Assembly (NCBI RefSeq): GCF_025950525.1
Contig: NZ_JAPDGS010000005.1
Span: 124,001 to 188,000, forward strand
Reading direction: 5' to 3'
DNA: 64,000 nucleotides
DNA from: Stagnihabitans lacustris
GTDB lineage: Bacteria; Pseudomonadota; Alphaproteobacteria; Rhodobacterales; Rhodobacteraceae
This document shows positions 53,653 through 62,383 of the stretch, in pieces (the stretch's first letter is position 1; every line of letters begins with the position of its first letter). Under the pieces are notes generated by a model that saw nothing but the letters and a program-made list of their open reading frames with translations, was not told the origin of the DNA and did not search any database. The translations under genes were made by a program, and so were the position numbers.

Positions 53653-53802
53653 TTTCGGTTCCTGATCAGTCGGTTCGTTCGCGGAGTATGCTAGGACATA
53701 GAGGTGAATGCTTTCCTCAGGCATTGGACAATTTGACCAATGCCGCGCTGCGGCGCCGCGGGGCACAAGCAGAGTGCGAACGGATGAAGGAGCCAGCCTG
53801 CG
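53653..53802. promoter_or_regulatory. Divergent promoter region of cyoA and the MFS gene, with a palindrome
   Basis: 150 bp. At 53720-53744 an inverted repeat GGCATTGG / CCAATGCC flanks a 9-base AT-rich centre (ACAATTTGA). Its symmetry and position suggest a regulator-binding site; AAGGAG for the MFS gene lies at the right end. Confidence 0.6.
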
Positions 53803-55104
53803 ATGACCGATCCCGCCATGACCCAAGCGGCGCCCCATGCGGCACATGACGTCCGCCCCTCGGATATCGCGGTGGGGGTGATCCTGGGCCGCAGTTCAGA
53901 GTTCTTTGACTTTTTCGTCTTTGCCATCGCCTCGGTCATCGTCTTTCCCGGGCTGCTCTTCCCGCATCTGCCCGCGCTGGAGGCGACGCTCTGGAGCTTT
54001 GCGATCTTTGCCTTGGCCTTTGTCGCGCGGCCCTTGGGAACGGTGATCTTCACCGAAATCGACCGCGCCTTCGGCAAGAACGTCAAGCTGATTGTGGCGC
54101 TGTTCCTCTTGGGGTCATCGACCGTCGCCATGGGCCTGATGCCGGGATACGAGGACATCGGGCTGTGGGCGGCTGCGGTGCTGGCGATCTTGCGCATCTT
54201 GCAGGGCGTCGCGCTGGGCGGGTCCTGGGACGGGTTGCCCTCTTTGCTGAACATCCATGCGCCCGAGGGTCGCAAGGGCTTTTACGCCATGGTCCCGCAG
54301 CTGGGTGCGCCGGTGGGGTTGGTCGTGGCCTCGCTGTTGTTCGCCTATCTGATCGCGGCCCTGCCTGCGGCGGATTTCCTTGACTGGGGCTGGCGTTACC
54401 CCTTCTTCGTGGCCTTTGCGATCAACGTCGTGGCGCTGTTTGCCCGGCTGCGCATCGTTGTGTCGCCGGAATATCAGGCCATGTATGAAAGCCGCGATCT
54501 GGAACCGACCCCGGTCCTGGCCACCCTGCGCTCCGAGGGGCGGGGCATCGTGCTGGGCGCCTTCGCCCCGCTGGCCTCTTTCGCGCTGTTCCACATGGTC
54601 ACGGTCTTTCCGCTGTCCTGGGTGTTCCTTTACACCTCTGAAAGCCCGGTCCGCTTCCTGATGCTGGAGGCTGTGGCCGCCGTCGCAGGGCTTGGCGCCA
54701 TCGTGGCCTCGGGCTGGGCTGCGGACAAGTTCGGGCGCCGGGCGCTGCTGTTCTGGGGCGGGGCGGGGATCGGGGTCTTTTCGCTGCTGGCGCCGGTTCT
54801 GTTGTCGGCCGGCGCCGTGGGCGAGGCGATCTTTTTGATCTATGGCTTTGTCCTTCTGGGCTTCAACTTCGGGCAAAGTTCTGGCGCCATCGCCTCGCTG
54901 TTTGCCCCCGGGCGGCGCTATACGGCCTCGGCCCTGGTGTCGGACCTGGCCTGGCTGTTCGGCGCGGGCTTTGCGCCCTTGGCGGCCCTGGCGCTGTCGG
55001 CCGAATTCGGGCTTTTCGCCTCGGGCCTTTATCTTTTGTCCGGCGCGGTCTGCACCATGCTGGCCCTGCATTTCGCCGGCCTCGCCCAGGCGCGACGCGA
55101 TTGA
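53803..55104 (+). CDS. MFS transporter (metabolite:H+ symporter-like)
   Basis: 433 residues with about 12 membrane helices. GVILGRSSEFFDFFVFAIASVIVFPGLLFP at the start and RPLGTVIFTEIDRAFGKN fit the metabolite:H+ symporter group. A second motif A (GWAADKFGRRALLFWGG) marks the second half. Substrate unknown. Genes of this kind stand divergent to cyoABCD in several proteobacteria, so a link with respiration, perhaps uptake of an organic acid, is inferred only from context. Start ATG at 53803 with AAGGAG upstream; a second ATG is five codons on. Confidence 0.82.
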   Translation: MTDPAMTQAAPHAAHDVRPSDIAVGVILGRSSEFFDFFVFAIASVIVFPGLLFPHLPALEATLWSFAIFALAFVARPLGTVIFTEIDRAFGKNVKLIVALFLLGSSTVAMGLMPGYEDIGLWAAAVLAILRILQGVALGGSWDGLPSLLNIHAPEGRKGFYAMVPQLGAPVGLVVASLLFAYLIAALPAADFLDWGWRYPFFVAFAINVVALFARLRIVVSPEYQAMYESRDLEPTPVLATLRSEGRGIVLGAFAPLASFALFHMVTVFPLSWVFLYTSESPVRFLMLEAVAAVAGLGAIVASGWAADKFGRRALLFWGGAGIGVFSLLAPVLLSAGAVGEAIFLIYGFVLLGFNFGQSSGAIASLFAPGRRYTASALVSDLAWLFGAGFAPLAALALSAEFGLFASGLYLLSGAVCTMLALHFAGLAQARRD

Positions 55105-55205
55105 CACGGGCCGCGGCCACACTCGCCTTTAACGCGTAACAAACGACTCGATTCGCGCTGCGGCCTCGGCTAGAGTTTGCGACGACAAGTTGTAAAGTTT
55201 TACGC

Positions 55206-57737
55206 ATGAACCGCGGTCGGCCCTTTCCCTTCAGCCGTCTTTCTGCCCCGGTCCCGCATACTGCGGCACCCGAGTGGCCATGGGCCGTGCGCCAGACCGC
55301 CGCGGGCCTCGTTGAACTTGTGCTGGATGCGCAGGGCGATTGCCTGCCGCTGGAGCTGGCGTCGCAGTGGTGGGCCGAGGCCGACCGCCCCCGCGCCGAG
55401 GCCTGGTTTCGCGATCTGCTGACCCGGACCGCGCCGCCCGCGCCCCAGTCGATGATGGTGCGGGCGGTGGCCGGTCCCTTGGCGGGCGGCTTCCTGCGCT
55501 TTGAGGCCGATCCGCCGGTGCAGGGCCGCGCCATCGCCACCGTGACCGGGCGGGTCAGCGACTTTGTCAGCCAGCTGTCCCCCCTGCGCCGGGCGCTGGA
55601 TTTCATCGACTATTCCCATCTTGGCACCTGGATGCTGGATGTCCCCAGCGGCGCGCTGGACCTGGACGAGGCCTGGGCCGAGATCCTCGGTCACAAGCTG
55701 GAGGCGCTGCAGCCCTTTACCCATGCCGATTGGGTCGCCATGACCCATCCCGACGATGCCATGGGCTTTGACTCCCCCGAGATCGCCGCGCGTCTGGCGG
55801 CCGGAGAGGTCGTGCATTACGTCTCGCGCACGCGGCATGCGCAGGGCCATTGGGTCTGGTTCCTGACCTGCTGCCGTGCGGCGCTGTGGGACACCGATGG
55901 CACGCTGTTGCGCGTCATCGGCTATGACATCGACATCACCGAACACCGCGCGCTTTTGGCCCGGACCGAGGATCAGCGTGTCCTGATGGCGCGTATCCTG
56001 GATGTCATGCCCTCGGGTCAGCTGGTGGTCGATGAGGGCGGGCGCATCACCTTTTGCAACCCGGTCGCGGCAGAGCTGATCGGCATGGCGCCCGAACGCA
56101 CCCTTGGCCTGGCGCTGCAATCCGTCCTGCCGCTGGAAGAGGGCCACGATACCTTGCGCGCGGCCCTGGCCTCTGCGGTGCCGGTGGCGAATGTGGCCCT
56201 GGTGCTGCGGCCTCATGCCCAGGCGGGCGTGGACGATGCGGTCCGCCACTTTCTGGCCGATCCGGCCGGCCCCCCGCCGCAAGACGCCGGGCGGCGCCAC
56301 ATTCTGGCGCATTTCACCCAAGTGCCGGGGATGGGCAAGACCTTTGTCACCCTGTCGGACATGACCGCCCATGAAACCGCCAAGCGCGGGCTGGAACATG
56401 CCGTGGCCCAAGCGCGGTTCATCGCCACCCATGACCTGATGACCGGCCTGCCTGACCGCTATGACTTCCTGCACCGCCTGTCGCAGACCGTCGCCGAGGC
56501 CGGGCCCCAGATGCGCCCGGTGGCGGTCATGATGATCGACCTGGACAATTTCAAGCTGGTCAATGACGGGATGGGCCATGACAAGGGCGACCAGTTGATC
56601 AAGGCCGCCGCCGCCCGGCTGGAGCGCGGCTTGCCCGACCGCGCCCGGCTGTCGCGCTTTGGCGGCGACGAATTCGTTCTGATGCTGCCCGACTGCACCC
56701 CCACCGAGGCCGCGCTTTGGGCCGAAGACCTGCGCGACCGCTTTGCCGATCCGATGACCTTTTCGCTGCGCCATTCGCTGATGTCCTGTTCCATCGGCCT
56801 GGCGCTTTTCCCGCAGGATGCGCAAAGGGCCGATGACCTGATGCGCTGCGCCGATCTTGCGATGTATGAGGCCAAGGCGCTGGGGCGCGGCCAGATCCGC
56901 CGCTTTTCGCCAGAGCTGCGCGAAAGGAAAGAGCGGCGCAACGCCGTGGCCATCGCCGTGCAGCGCGCGATCTCAGAGGGCGGCTTTCACATCGTCTTGC
57001 AACCCAAGTTCGACCTGCGCGACCTGGTGCGCCCCATCGGCGCCGAGGTTCTGATCCGGCTGAACGATCCCGACCTTGGCGCCGTCTCGCCGGCAGAGTT
57101 CATCCCCATCGCCGAGGGTCAGGGCCTGATCCCCGCCATCGACCGCGAGGTGGTGCGGCTGGTGGCCGAACTCCGGGCCGGGGCCATCGACCTGCCGCTG
57201 TCGATCAACCTGTCGGCCCTGACCCTGTCCGGCCCGGGCTTTGGCGATCTGCTGGACGCGCTGCCGCGCTTGGCGGGCAAGGGCGGGATCATGGTCGAGG
57301 TCACAGAGACCTCTTTCATGGGGCGTCTGGGCCCGGTGCGCGACACGTTGCACCTGTTGCGGCGGTCGGGCGTGGGGGTCGCGGTCGATGACTTTGGCAT
57401 CGGCCATTCGTCGCTGGCCTATCTGCAGTCGCTGCCGATCCAGGAAATCAAGATCGACCGGTCCTTCATCGCGGGGCTGGGGCGTGACGAGGGCCCCTCG
57501 CAGGCCATCGTGCGCGCCATCCTGGCCATGGCCGAGGCCCTGGGCTTGGCCACCGTGGCCGAAGGCGTCGAGACGACGGACCAGGCCAACTGGCTTCTGG
57601 ATCACGGCTGTTACCTGGCGCAGGGCTTTCTTCTGGGCCGTCCGGTCGATCCGCAGGAATTCCACCGCATCTATCTGCAGCCGCGCAAGGCGATCCCCTT
57701 GGCGCGCCAGTCCGCCGCGCCTCCGGTGCGGCCATGA
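55206..57737 (+). CDS. PAS-GGDEF-EAL cyclic-di-GMP signalling protein
   Basis: 843 residues: N-terminal region and a first PAS (about 130-245; LDEAWAEILGHKLEALQPFTHADWVAMTHPDDA), a second PAS (about 260-390; ILDVMPSGQLVVDEGGRITFCNPVAAELIG), a GGDEF domain (about 400-565; RFGGDEFVLML intact) and an EAL domain (about 580-830). The EAL box reads EVLIR, and NLSALTL, VEVTETSF, DDFGIGHSSL, IKIDRSFI and AEGVET keep the metal and catalytic residues. Both synthesis and breakdown of c-di-GMP are thus possible. No RxxD inhibitory site is seen five residues before GGDEF. No clear Shine-Dalgarno. Confidence 0.92.
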   Translation: MNRGRPFPFSRLSAPVPHTAAPEWPWAVRQTAAGLVELVLDAQGDCLPLELASQWWAEADRPRAEAWFRDLLTRTAPPAPQSMMVRAVAGPLAGGFLRFEADPPVQGRAIATVTGRVSDFVSQLSPLRRALDFIDYSHLGTWMLDVPSGALDLDEAWAEILGHKLEALQPFTHADWVAMTHPDDAMGFDSPEIAARLAAGEVVHYVSRTRHAQGHWVWFLTCCRAALWDTDGTLLRVIGYDIDITEHRALLARTEDQRVLMARILDVMPSGQLVVDEGGRITFCNPVAAELIGMAPERTLGLALQSVLPLEEGHDTLRAALASAVPVANVALVLRPHAQAGVDDAVRHFLADPAGPPPQDAGRRHILAHFTQVPGMGKTFVTLSDMTAHETAKRGLEHAVAQARFIATHDLMTGLPDRYDFLHRLSQTVAEAGPQMRPVAVMMIDLDNFKLVNDGMGHDKGDQLIKAAAARLERGLPDRARLSRFGGDEFVLMLPDCTPTEAALWAEDLRDRFADPMTFSLRHSLMSCSIGLALFPQDAQRADDLMRCADLAMYEAKALGRGQIRRFSPELRERKERRNAVAIAVQRAISEGGFHIVLQPKFDLRDLVRPIGAEVLIRLNDPDLGAVSPAEFIPIAEGQGLIPAIDREVVRLVAELRAGAIDLPLSINLSALTLSGPGFGDLLDALPRLAGKGGIMVEVTETSFMGRLGPVRDTLHLLRRSGVGVAVDDFGIGHSSLAYLQSLPIQEIKIDRSFIAGLGRDEGPSQAIVRAILAMAEALGLATVAEGVETTDQANWLLDHGCYLAQGFLLGRPVDPQEFHRIYLQPRKAIPLARQSAAPPVRP

Positions 57738-57752
57738 ACAGGGAGTGAGCCG

Positions 57753-58703
57753 ATGAATCCCCCTACACCCACCCACCACCCCGAGTCGCTTGAGGCGCGC
57801 GTGATCTGGTTGCATGATGTGGGGGGGCTGGCGGCACGCGAAATCGCCTGGCGGCTGGGGGTTCCCGAGCAGCGCGTGGACAAGATCCTGACCGCGCCCC
57901 GCATGGGTCTTGCGGCCTCGATCGCGGCCGACAGCACCGATCTTGCGGTCCACGAGGTCGCACAGCGCCTGGCGGCGGTCTGGCGGCTGGACAAGGTCCA
58001 TGTCACCGCGCCCTCCTCTCCGGCGGAATCGGCGATGGAGACGGTGTCGCGGGCGGGGGCGGCCTTTCTGGCCGACGAGCTGCGCGCCCAGGTCCCGGGC
58101 CGCCTGATCGGCCTGTCGCATGGCCGCACCATCGCGGGCGCCGCCGCAGCCATCCCGCGCATCCGGGCGGGGCATGTGCGCTTTGTCTCGCTGTTGGGCG
58201 ACCTGACGGCGCGGCGGTCGGCCTATCCGCATGAGGTCATGTATACCCTGGCCCGCCGCCTTGGGTCCGAGGCCTTCATCATGCCCGCGCCTCTGTATAT
58301 CCCGACCCTGGCCGAGAAAGAGGCGCTGGAGCAGATCTCCTTCATCCGCGACATCCAGCGCCTGCAGGCCGAGGCCGATACAGTGATCCTGGGCATCGGT
58401 CAGGCCGACACCGACAGCCAGCTGTTGTCGATGGGCATGGTCGAACGCGCGGCCCTGGATGCGCTGATGGCTGCGGGGGCGGCCTCCGAGATCATGGGGC
58501 GGTTCCTGGATGACCGCGGGGTGGAAATCCCCTCCGAGCTGGCCGGTCGCACGATTTCTCCGGAAGTCGAAAGCCTGCGGGGCCGGCGGGTCGTGGGGAT
58601 GGCGGGAGGGCTGACCAAGGTGCGGGCGATCCGCGCGGCCCTGGCCTCGGGCGTGATGACAGAGCTTGTCACCGACCTGACAACCGCCCAGGCGCTGCTG
58701 TAG
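57753..58703 (+). CDS. SorC/DeoR-type sugar-binding transcriptional regulator
   Basis: 316 residues: an N-terminal helix-turn-helix (VIWLHDVGGLAAREIAWRLGVPEQRVDKIL) and a SorC sugar-phosphate-binding domain (LIGLSHGRTIAGAAAAIPRIRAGHVRFVSLLGDL, LGIGQADTDSQLLSMGMV, VVGMAGGLTKVRAIRAAL). GGGAG precedes the ATG. It is convergent with the ery operon and clearly related to the EryD-like gene at 60206-61192, so it may control a linked sugar pathway. Effector unknown. Confidence 0.88.
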   Translation: MNPPTPTHHPESLEARVIWLHDVGGLAAREIAWRLGVPEQRVDKILTAPRMGLAASIAADSTDLAVHEVAQRLAAVWRLDKVHVTAPSSPAESAMETVSRAGAAFLADELRAQVPGRLIGLSHGRTIAGAAAAIPRIRAGHVRFVSLLGDLTARRSAYPHEVMYTLARRLGSEAFIMPAPLYIPTLAEKEALEQISFIRDIQRLQAEADTVILGIGQADTDSQLLSMGMVERAALDALMAAGAASEIMGRFLDDRGVEIPSELAGRTISPEVESLRGRRVVGMAGGLTKVRAIRAALASGVMTELVTDLTTAQALL

Positions 58704-58927
58704 GCCAAGGTCGGACGGGGGCCTTTGGGGGCGCCCGTGAGGGCGGGGCTTTGTGAGGGCCTCACCGAAGTCATTGGCGCGTCTTCCCCCCGCGCCCGTT
58801 TTGCGTGCCCGTTTTGCGTGCCCGTTTTGCGTGTGGGGCTGCGTGAAAGCCGGGCTGCGTGAAAGCCGGGCGAGGCGCCCCGGGTCAAGCCCGGGGCAGC
58901 TTTACTTTCACCCATTTGGGGCACCCA
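58704..58927. repeat. Repeat-rich gap between the SorC gene and eryI
   Basis: Holds three perfect copies of CCCGTTTTGCGTG (58795-58833), two copies of CTGCGTGAAAGCCGGG (58839-58870) and an 8-bp-stem palindrome GCCCCGGG/CCCGGGGC (58877-58897) identical in core to the one at 4191-4209 in reverse orientation. No gene is seen. It separates two convergent transcripts. Confidence 0.9.
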
Positions 58928-59386
58928 TTACCCTTTGTGGCGCGTGTCGATCTCGTTCATCGCCGCCACGTTGGCGGCCGATTTGCCCGCGGGGTCGAAG
59001 TTCAGCGTCTGCGCCAGCCAGGCATCGGCAATCGCCTTGGCCAGTTCCGGCCCGATCACCCGTGCGCCCATGGTGATGATCTGCGCATCATTGGACAGGG
59101 CGGCGCGTTCTGCCGAATAGGTGTCATGGGTCAGCGCGGCGCGGATGCCCGGCACTTTGTTCGCGCTGATGCAGACCCCGATCCCGGTGCCACAGACCAG
59201 GATGGCGCGGTCATACGCCCCCGCCAGCACGCCCAAGGCCACGCGCTCGGACAGGTTGGCGTAAAACGGGTCGGCCGCGCCCGCGATGCGCGAGACCTCG
59301 TGGACCTCATGCGCGGCTTTCAGGTGATCGGCGAGGATCTTGGCCAGGCCCTCTCCGGCGCTGTCGCCTGCGATGGCAAGTTTCAT
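58928..59386 (-). CDS. eryI: RpiB-type isomerase, probable D-erythrulose-4-phosphate isomerase EryI
   Basis: 152 residues of the RpiB/LacAB family. [21 protein letters not shown] opens the protein; the catalytic cysteine is in [14 protein letters not shown] and the conserved [26 protein letters not shown] follows. In Brucella and Sinorhizobium, EryI converts D-erythrulose-4-phosphate to D-erythrose-4-phosphate. Its position as last gene after eryH and eryD supports that role over ribose-5-phosphate isomerase. ATGA overlap with eryH. Confidence 0.88.
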   Translation of the reverse strand: MKLAIAGDSAGEGLAKILADHLKAAHEVHEVSRIAGAADPFYANLSERVALGVLAGAYDRAILVCGTGIGVCISANKVPGIRAALTHDTYSAERAALSNDAQIITMGARVIGPELAKAIADAWLAQTLNFDPAGKSAANVAAMNEIDTRHKG

Positions 59387-60141
59387 TTGGTGTCCTTTCC
59401 AAGTTGATCCGACACGCGGGCCAGGATGTCCAGGTATCCTGCGACCTCCCAGGCCGAGCGTCCGATGAAAAGCCCGTCGATATGCGGGCAGGCAATCAGT
59501 TCGGCGGCATTGCCCGGATTGACCGAGCCGCCGTAAAGACAGGGGATGCGGCGGCCCAGCACGTCTTGGGCCACGGCGATGATCTCGGCCTGGCGGGCAT
59601 CGGCGTAATCCGATGTGGCGGGGATGCCGTTCACTCCGATGGCCCAGACCGGTTCATAGGCCAGCAGCACCGGCGCCGGGCTGCCCCGGACCGGGTCCAG
59701 CGCGGCCCGCACCTGGGCTTCCAGCACCTGACGGGCGCGGCCGGATTGGCGCTCCTCCAGCGTTTCGCCAATACAGATCAGCGGCGTCAGCCCATGGCGG
59801 ACCGCCGCCGCGACCTTCAGGCCCACCGTCCGGTCGGTCTCGTTGAAATGTTCGCGGCGTTCGGAATGGCCGAGTTCCACCAGGTCCAGCCCGCAATCCG
59901 TCAGCATGGGAGCCGAGACCTCTCCGGTCCAGGCGCCCGCGTCCTCCCAATGCATGTTCTGCGCGCCGACCTTGACCGAGGTGGCGGCCAGCATCGCCTT
60001 GACCTCGCGGACCAGGGGGAAGGGCGGGATGACAAAGCGTTGCAACCGCGGGTCTTCGGTGGCTGTCAAAAGGCCCTGGGCAAAGGCGCGGGCCTCGGCC
60101 AGGGTCTTGTTCATCTTCCAGCTGGTGCCGATCCAGAACAT
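59383..60141 (-). CDS. eryH: Triosephosphate-isomerase-like EryH
   Basis: 252 residues of the TIM family. Catalytic residues are Lys9 (WKMNK), His92 (ELGHSERRE) and Glu163 (AYEPVWAIG); the phosphate loop is [15 protein letters not shown]. In erythritol catabolism EryH isomerises L-erythrulose-1-phosphate to D-erythrulose-4-phosphate-type intermediates rather than triose phosphates. The start at 60141 ([11 protein letters not shown]) is the family start. It overlaps eryI by four bases and follows eryD. Confidence 0.9.
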   Translation of the reverse strand: MFWIGTSWKMNKTLAEARAFAQGLLTATEDPRLQRFVIPPFPLVREVKAMLAATSVKVGAQNMHWEDAGAWTGEVSAPMLTDCGLDLVELGHSERREHFNETDRTVGLKVAAAVRHGLTPLICIGETLEERQSGRARQVLEAQVRAALDPVRGSPAPVLLAYEPVWAIGVNGIPATSDYADARQAEIIAVAQDVLGRRIPCLYGGSVNPGNAAELIACPHIDGLFIGRSAWEVAGYLDILARVSDQLGKDTK

Positions 60142-60205
60142 CCGGTCTTCCTGTGTTGGTCGGCCATGCGGGCCGGGGTGGGGTGGGGCATCGCAGGCGA
60201 TGCGT

Positions 60206-61192
60206 TCAAGCGTCAAGTTTCGGGCAAACGTCAGGTTTCGGGGATCGGGGCGCCGACAGCAGACGTCGCGCCGTGGCCTCGTCGGTCACAAGCCCCATGA
60301 TCCGGCCGCTGGACAGGACCGCGCGCAGGGCCTCGGTCTTGCCCGGGCCGCCGGCGATGGCCACGACGCGGGCCTGGCGCGGGGCGTCAAGGTCGGTGGC
60401 CAAGGTGCGCCGCGTCAGCGCGGTGGTCAGGACATGGCCCTGTTCGTCAAAGAAATGGCCCAGCATCTCGGCCACACCGCCCTCGGCGCGGATCGCGTCC
60501 AGCTCTCGCGCCTCGATCATCCCCGATGTCACCAGCTGCGCATCCGCCGAAAGCGTCCCGATCCCCACCACCTTCAGCGTCGCGGCCCGCGTCATGGCGA
60601 ACAGCTCGGCCACCCCGGGTTGCGCCATCAGGACCGCCCGATCCTCGACCGAATTGGCATAGAAGGGCACCGGCAGGACATGGGCCTGGGCGCTGCAGGT
60701 TTCGGCAATGCGATACATGACGTCATGCGGATTGGCGGCATAGGACCGGGTCAGCCCGCCCAGAAGCGAGACAAAGCGCAGGCCCGGCGCCTGGATGCGC
60801 GGCAATTGGCGCACGGCGGCCAAAAGCGTGCGGCCATGCGACAGGCCGATGATCTGATGCGCCCCCGAGGTGATCGCCCGGCGCAGGTAATCGGCCCCCG
60901 CCTGACCAAGCGCGCGCAGGGGCAGGCCCTCTTCGCCCAGATCGGGGGCGATTTCGCAGGTCGTCAGGCCAAAGCGGGCGCAGAGCGCGCTTTCCAACGC
61001 GGCGCAATCGGCCGCCTTGCCGTCGATGGTGACGCGAACCACACCTTCGGCCACGGCGCGGGCAATCAGGCGATGGGCCTTGACCGAGGGGATGTCCAGC
61101 CGCCGCGCCACCTCGGCCTGGGTCAGGCCTCCGACGTAATGCAACCAGGCCGCACGCAGGGCGAGCGAGAATTCGGCGTCCGGGTCCGTCAC
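60206..61192 (-). CDS. eryD: EryD-like SorC family transcriptional regulator
   Basis: 328 residues: helix-turn-helix near the N-terminus (WLHYVGGLTQAEVARRLDIPSVKAHRLIARAV) and a SorC effector domain (IIGLSHGRTLLAAVRQLPRIQAPGLRFVSLLGGL). EryD represses the ery operon of Brucella until erythritol is present. The GTG at 61192 is chosen because it overlaps the stop of the upstream dehydrogenase gene (GTGA) and begins the conserved region; the longer open frame runs antisense through coding DNA. Confidence 0.9.
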   Translation of the reverse strand: MTDPDAEFSLALRAAWLHYVGGLTQAEVARRLDIPSVKAHRLIARAVAEGVVRVTIDGKAADCAALESALCARFGLTTCEIAPDLGEEGLPLRALGQAGADYLRRAITSGAHQIIGLSHGRTLLAAVRQLPRIQAPGLRFVSLLGGLTRSYAANPHDVMYRIAETCSAQAHVLPVPFYANSVEDRAVLMAQPGVAELFAMTRAATLKVVGIGTLSADAQLVTSGMIEARELDAIRAEGGVAEMLGHFFDEQGHVLTTALTRRTLATDLDAPRQARVVAIAGGPGKTEALRAVLSSGRIMGLVTDEATARRLLSAPRSPKPDVCPKLDA

Positions 61193-62295
61193 CTTGCGGC
61201 CTCCATCAGGTCTGTCAGGTCCTGCAGGGTCAGGGGCGCGGGATTGGCCTTCATCGAGGAGGAAGTTGCCGCCATCTGTGCCGCAAGGGCGCGCATTTCG
61301 GGCGTGACCCTCAGCGCGTCCAGACCCCGCAGGCCCTGCGCCCGCGCCCAAGGGCCCAGCCCGCCCGGGTGGACCTGGGCGATCATCGCCAGCACCTGAT
61401 CCAGCCGGAACGGGTCCTGCGCCCGCGCCCGGTTCATCCCCAGCGCCGGTTCCAGCAATGCCCCGCACAGCGCGCCATGCGCCGCGCCCGACAGCCCGCC
61501 CAAAGGCCCCGCCAGCCCATGCACCACCCCAAGCCCGGCATTGGCCAAGGCAAGCCCCCCGCACAGCGAGACCCAGGCCATCTCGTCGCGGGCCTGCGGG
61601 TCTTCGGCCTGCATCAGCCGCATCAGGGCCACCAGCCCGCGCGGAATGGCGTCGCGGCACAGCGCATCGGTCAAGGGATTGGCGCGGGTGGAAACGAAGG
61701 GCTCGATGACCTGAGTGATCGCATCCAGCCCCGAGGCCAGCGTAATCCCGCGCGGGCAATCATCGGTCAGCCCCGGGTCGACCACGGCCAGAACCGGCAG
61801 CATCCGCGCATCGCGCAGGCTGACCTTGCGGCGGTGGGCGGCGACCTGAATGACCGCGTTGCGCGTCACCTCGGCCCCGGTGCCCGCCGTGGTCGGGATT
61901 GCCACAAAGGGCAGCGGCGGCACGTCCAGCGCCCGGCCCTGACCCACGACCTCCAGATAACGCAGCGCGTCATGGGGCGCGGGGATCAGCGCGGCCAGGG
62001 CCTTGCCGGCGTCGATTACCGCCCCGCCGCCGATGGCCACCACCGCCGTAATGTCCAAGGCCCGGGCGTCACGCACCAGCGCCTCGATCTCCGCCAACTC
62101 TGGCTCATGGCCCATGGTCGCCGGCAGCGCGGGGCGCAGGGCCTCGATGGCCCGAGCCACGCCCGCCCGGGAAAGCGCCCCCCGCCCATGGACGACCAAA
62201 AGCCGCCCCATCCCCGCGATCTGCGGCAGGGCGCGGGTCAGCTTGCCGCGGCCAAAGCGGATCTCGGTGGCGGTGGCAAAGGCGAATGGCGTCAT
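61189..62295 (-). CDS. Iron-containing-type alcohol dehydrogenase in the ery operon
   Basis: 368 residues of the Fe-dependent/maleylacetate-reductase-like family. NAD-binding GGGAVIDAGKALAAL and TTAGTGAEVTRNAV are typical. In the metal site, the Asp of ASGLDAITQVIEP is kept, but the usual next His is Gln; the two later His (VVHGLAG and AAHGALC) are present. This Gln variant is a subfamily I have seen in other proteins. It is inserted between eryC and eryD with coupled translation, so it probably oxidises or reduces a related polyol or aldehyde. Start at 62295. Confidence 0.85.
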   Translation of the reverse strand: MTPFAFATATEIRFGRGKLTRALPQIAGMGRLLVVHGRGALSRAGVARAIEALRPALPATMGHEPELAEIEALVRDARALDITAVVAIGGGAVIDAGKALAALIPAPHDALRYLEVVGQGRALDVPPLPFVAIPTTAGTGAEVTRNAVIQVAAHRRKVSLRDARMLPVLAVVDPGLTDDCPRGITLASGLDAITQVIEPFVSTRANPLTDALCRDAIPRGLVALMRLMQAEDPQARDEMAWVSLCGGLALANAGLGVVHGLAGPLGGLSGAAHGALCGALLEPALGMNRARAQDPFRLDQVLAMIAQVHPGGLGPWARAQGLRGLDALRVTPEMRALAAQMAATSSSMKANPAPLTLQDLTDLMEAAR

Positions 62296-62310
62296 GGCGT
62301 GAGACCTTCG

Positions 62311-62338
62311 GATGCGGGCGTTGGGATGCGGGCGTTGG
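62311..62338. repeat. 14-bp tandem duplication before the Fe-ADH gene
   Basis: GATGCGGGCGTTGG twice in direct succession, 16 bp upstream of the dehydrogenase ATG, in the leader between eryC and that gene. Confidence 0.9.
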
Positions 62339-62383
62339 GTTATGGCCTTTCCAATTGGGCCCCTCAGTTTCTGGCCCGGCAAG

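Noticed and set aside
53720..53744. Palindrome considered as an FNR box
   Set aside because: The FNR consensus TTGAT-N4-ATCAA is not met; the arms are GGCATTGG with a 9-base spacer.
57001..57100. EVL instead of EAL taken as a dead phosphodiesterase
   Set aside because: The catalytic Glu is kept, and the other metal-binding residues (Asn, Glu, Asp-Asp, Lys, Glu) are present; EVL occurs in active enzymes.
58795..58870. Direct repeats considered as a CRISPR array
   Set aside because: Units of 13 and 16 bp are contiguous, with no spacers, and no cas genes are present.
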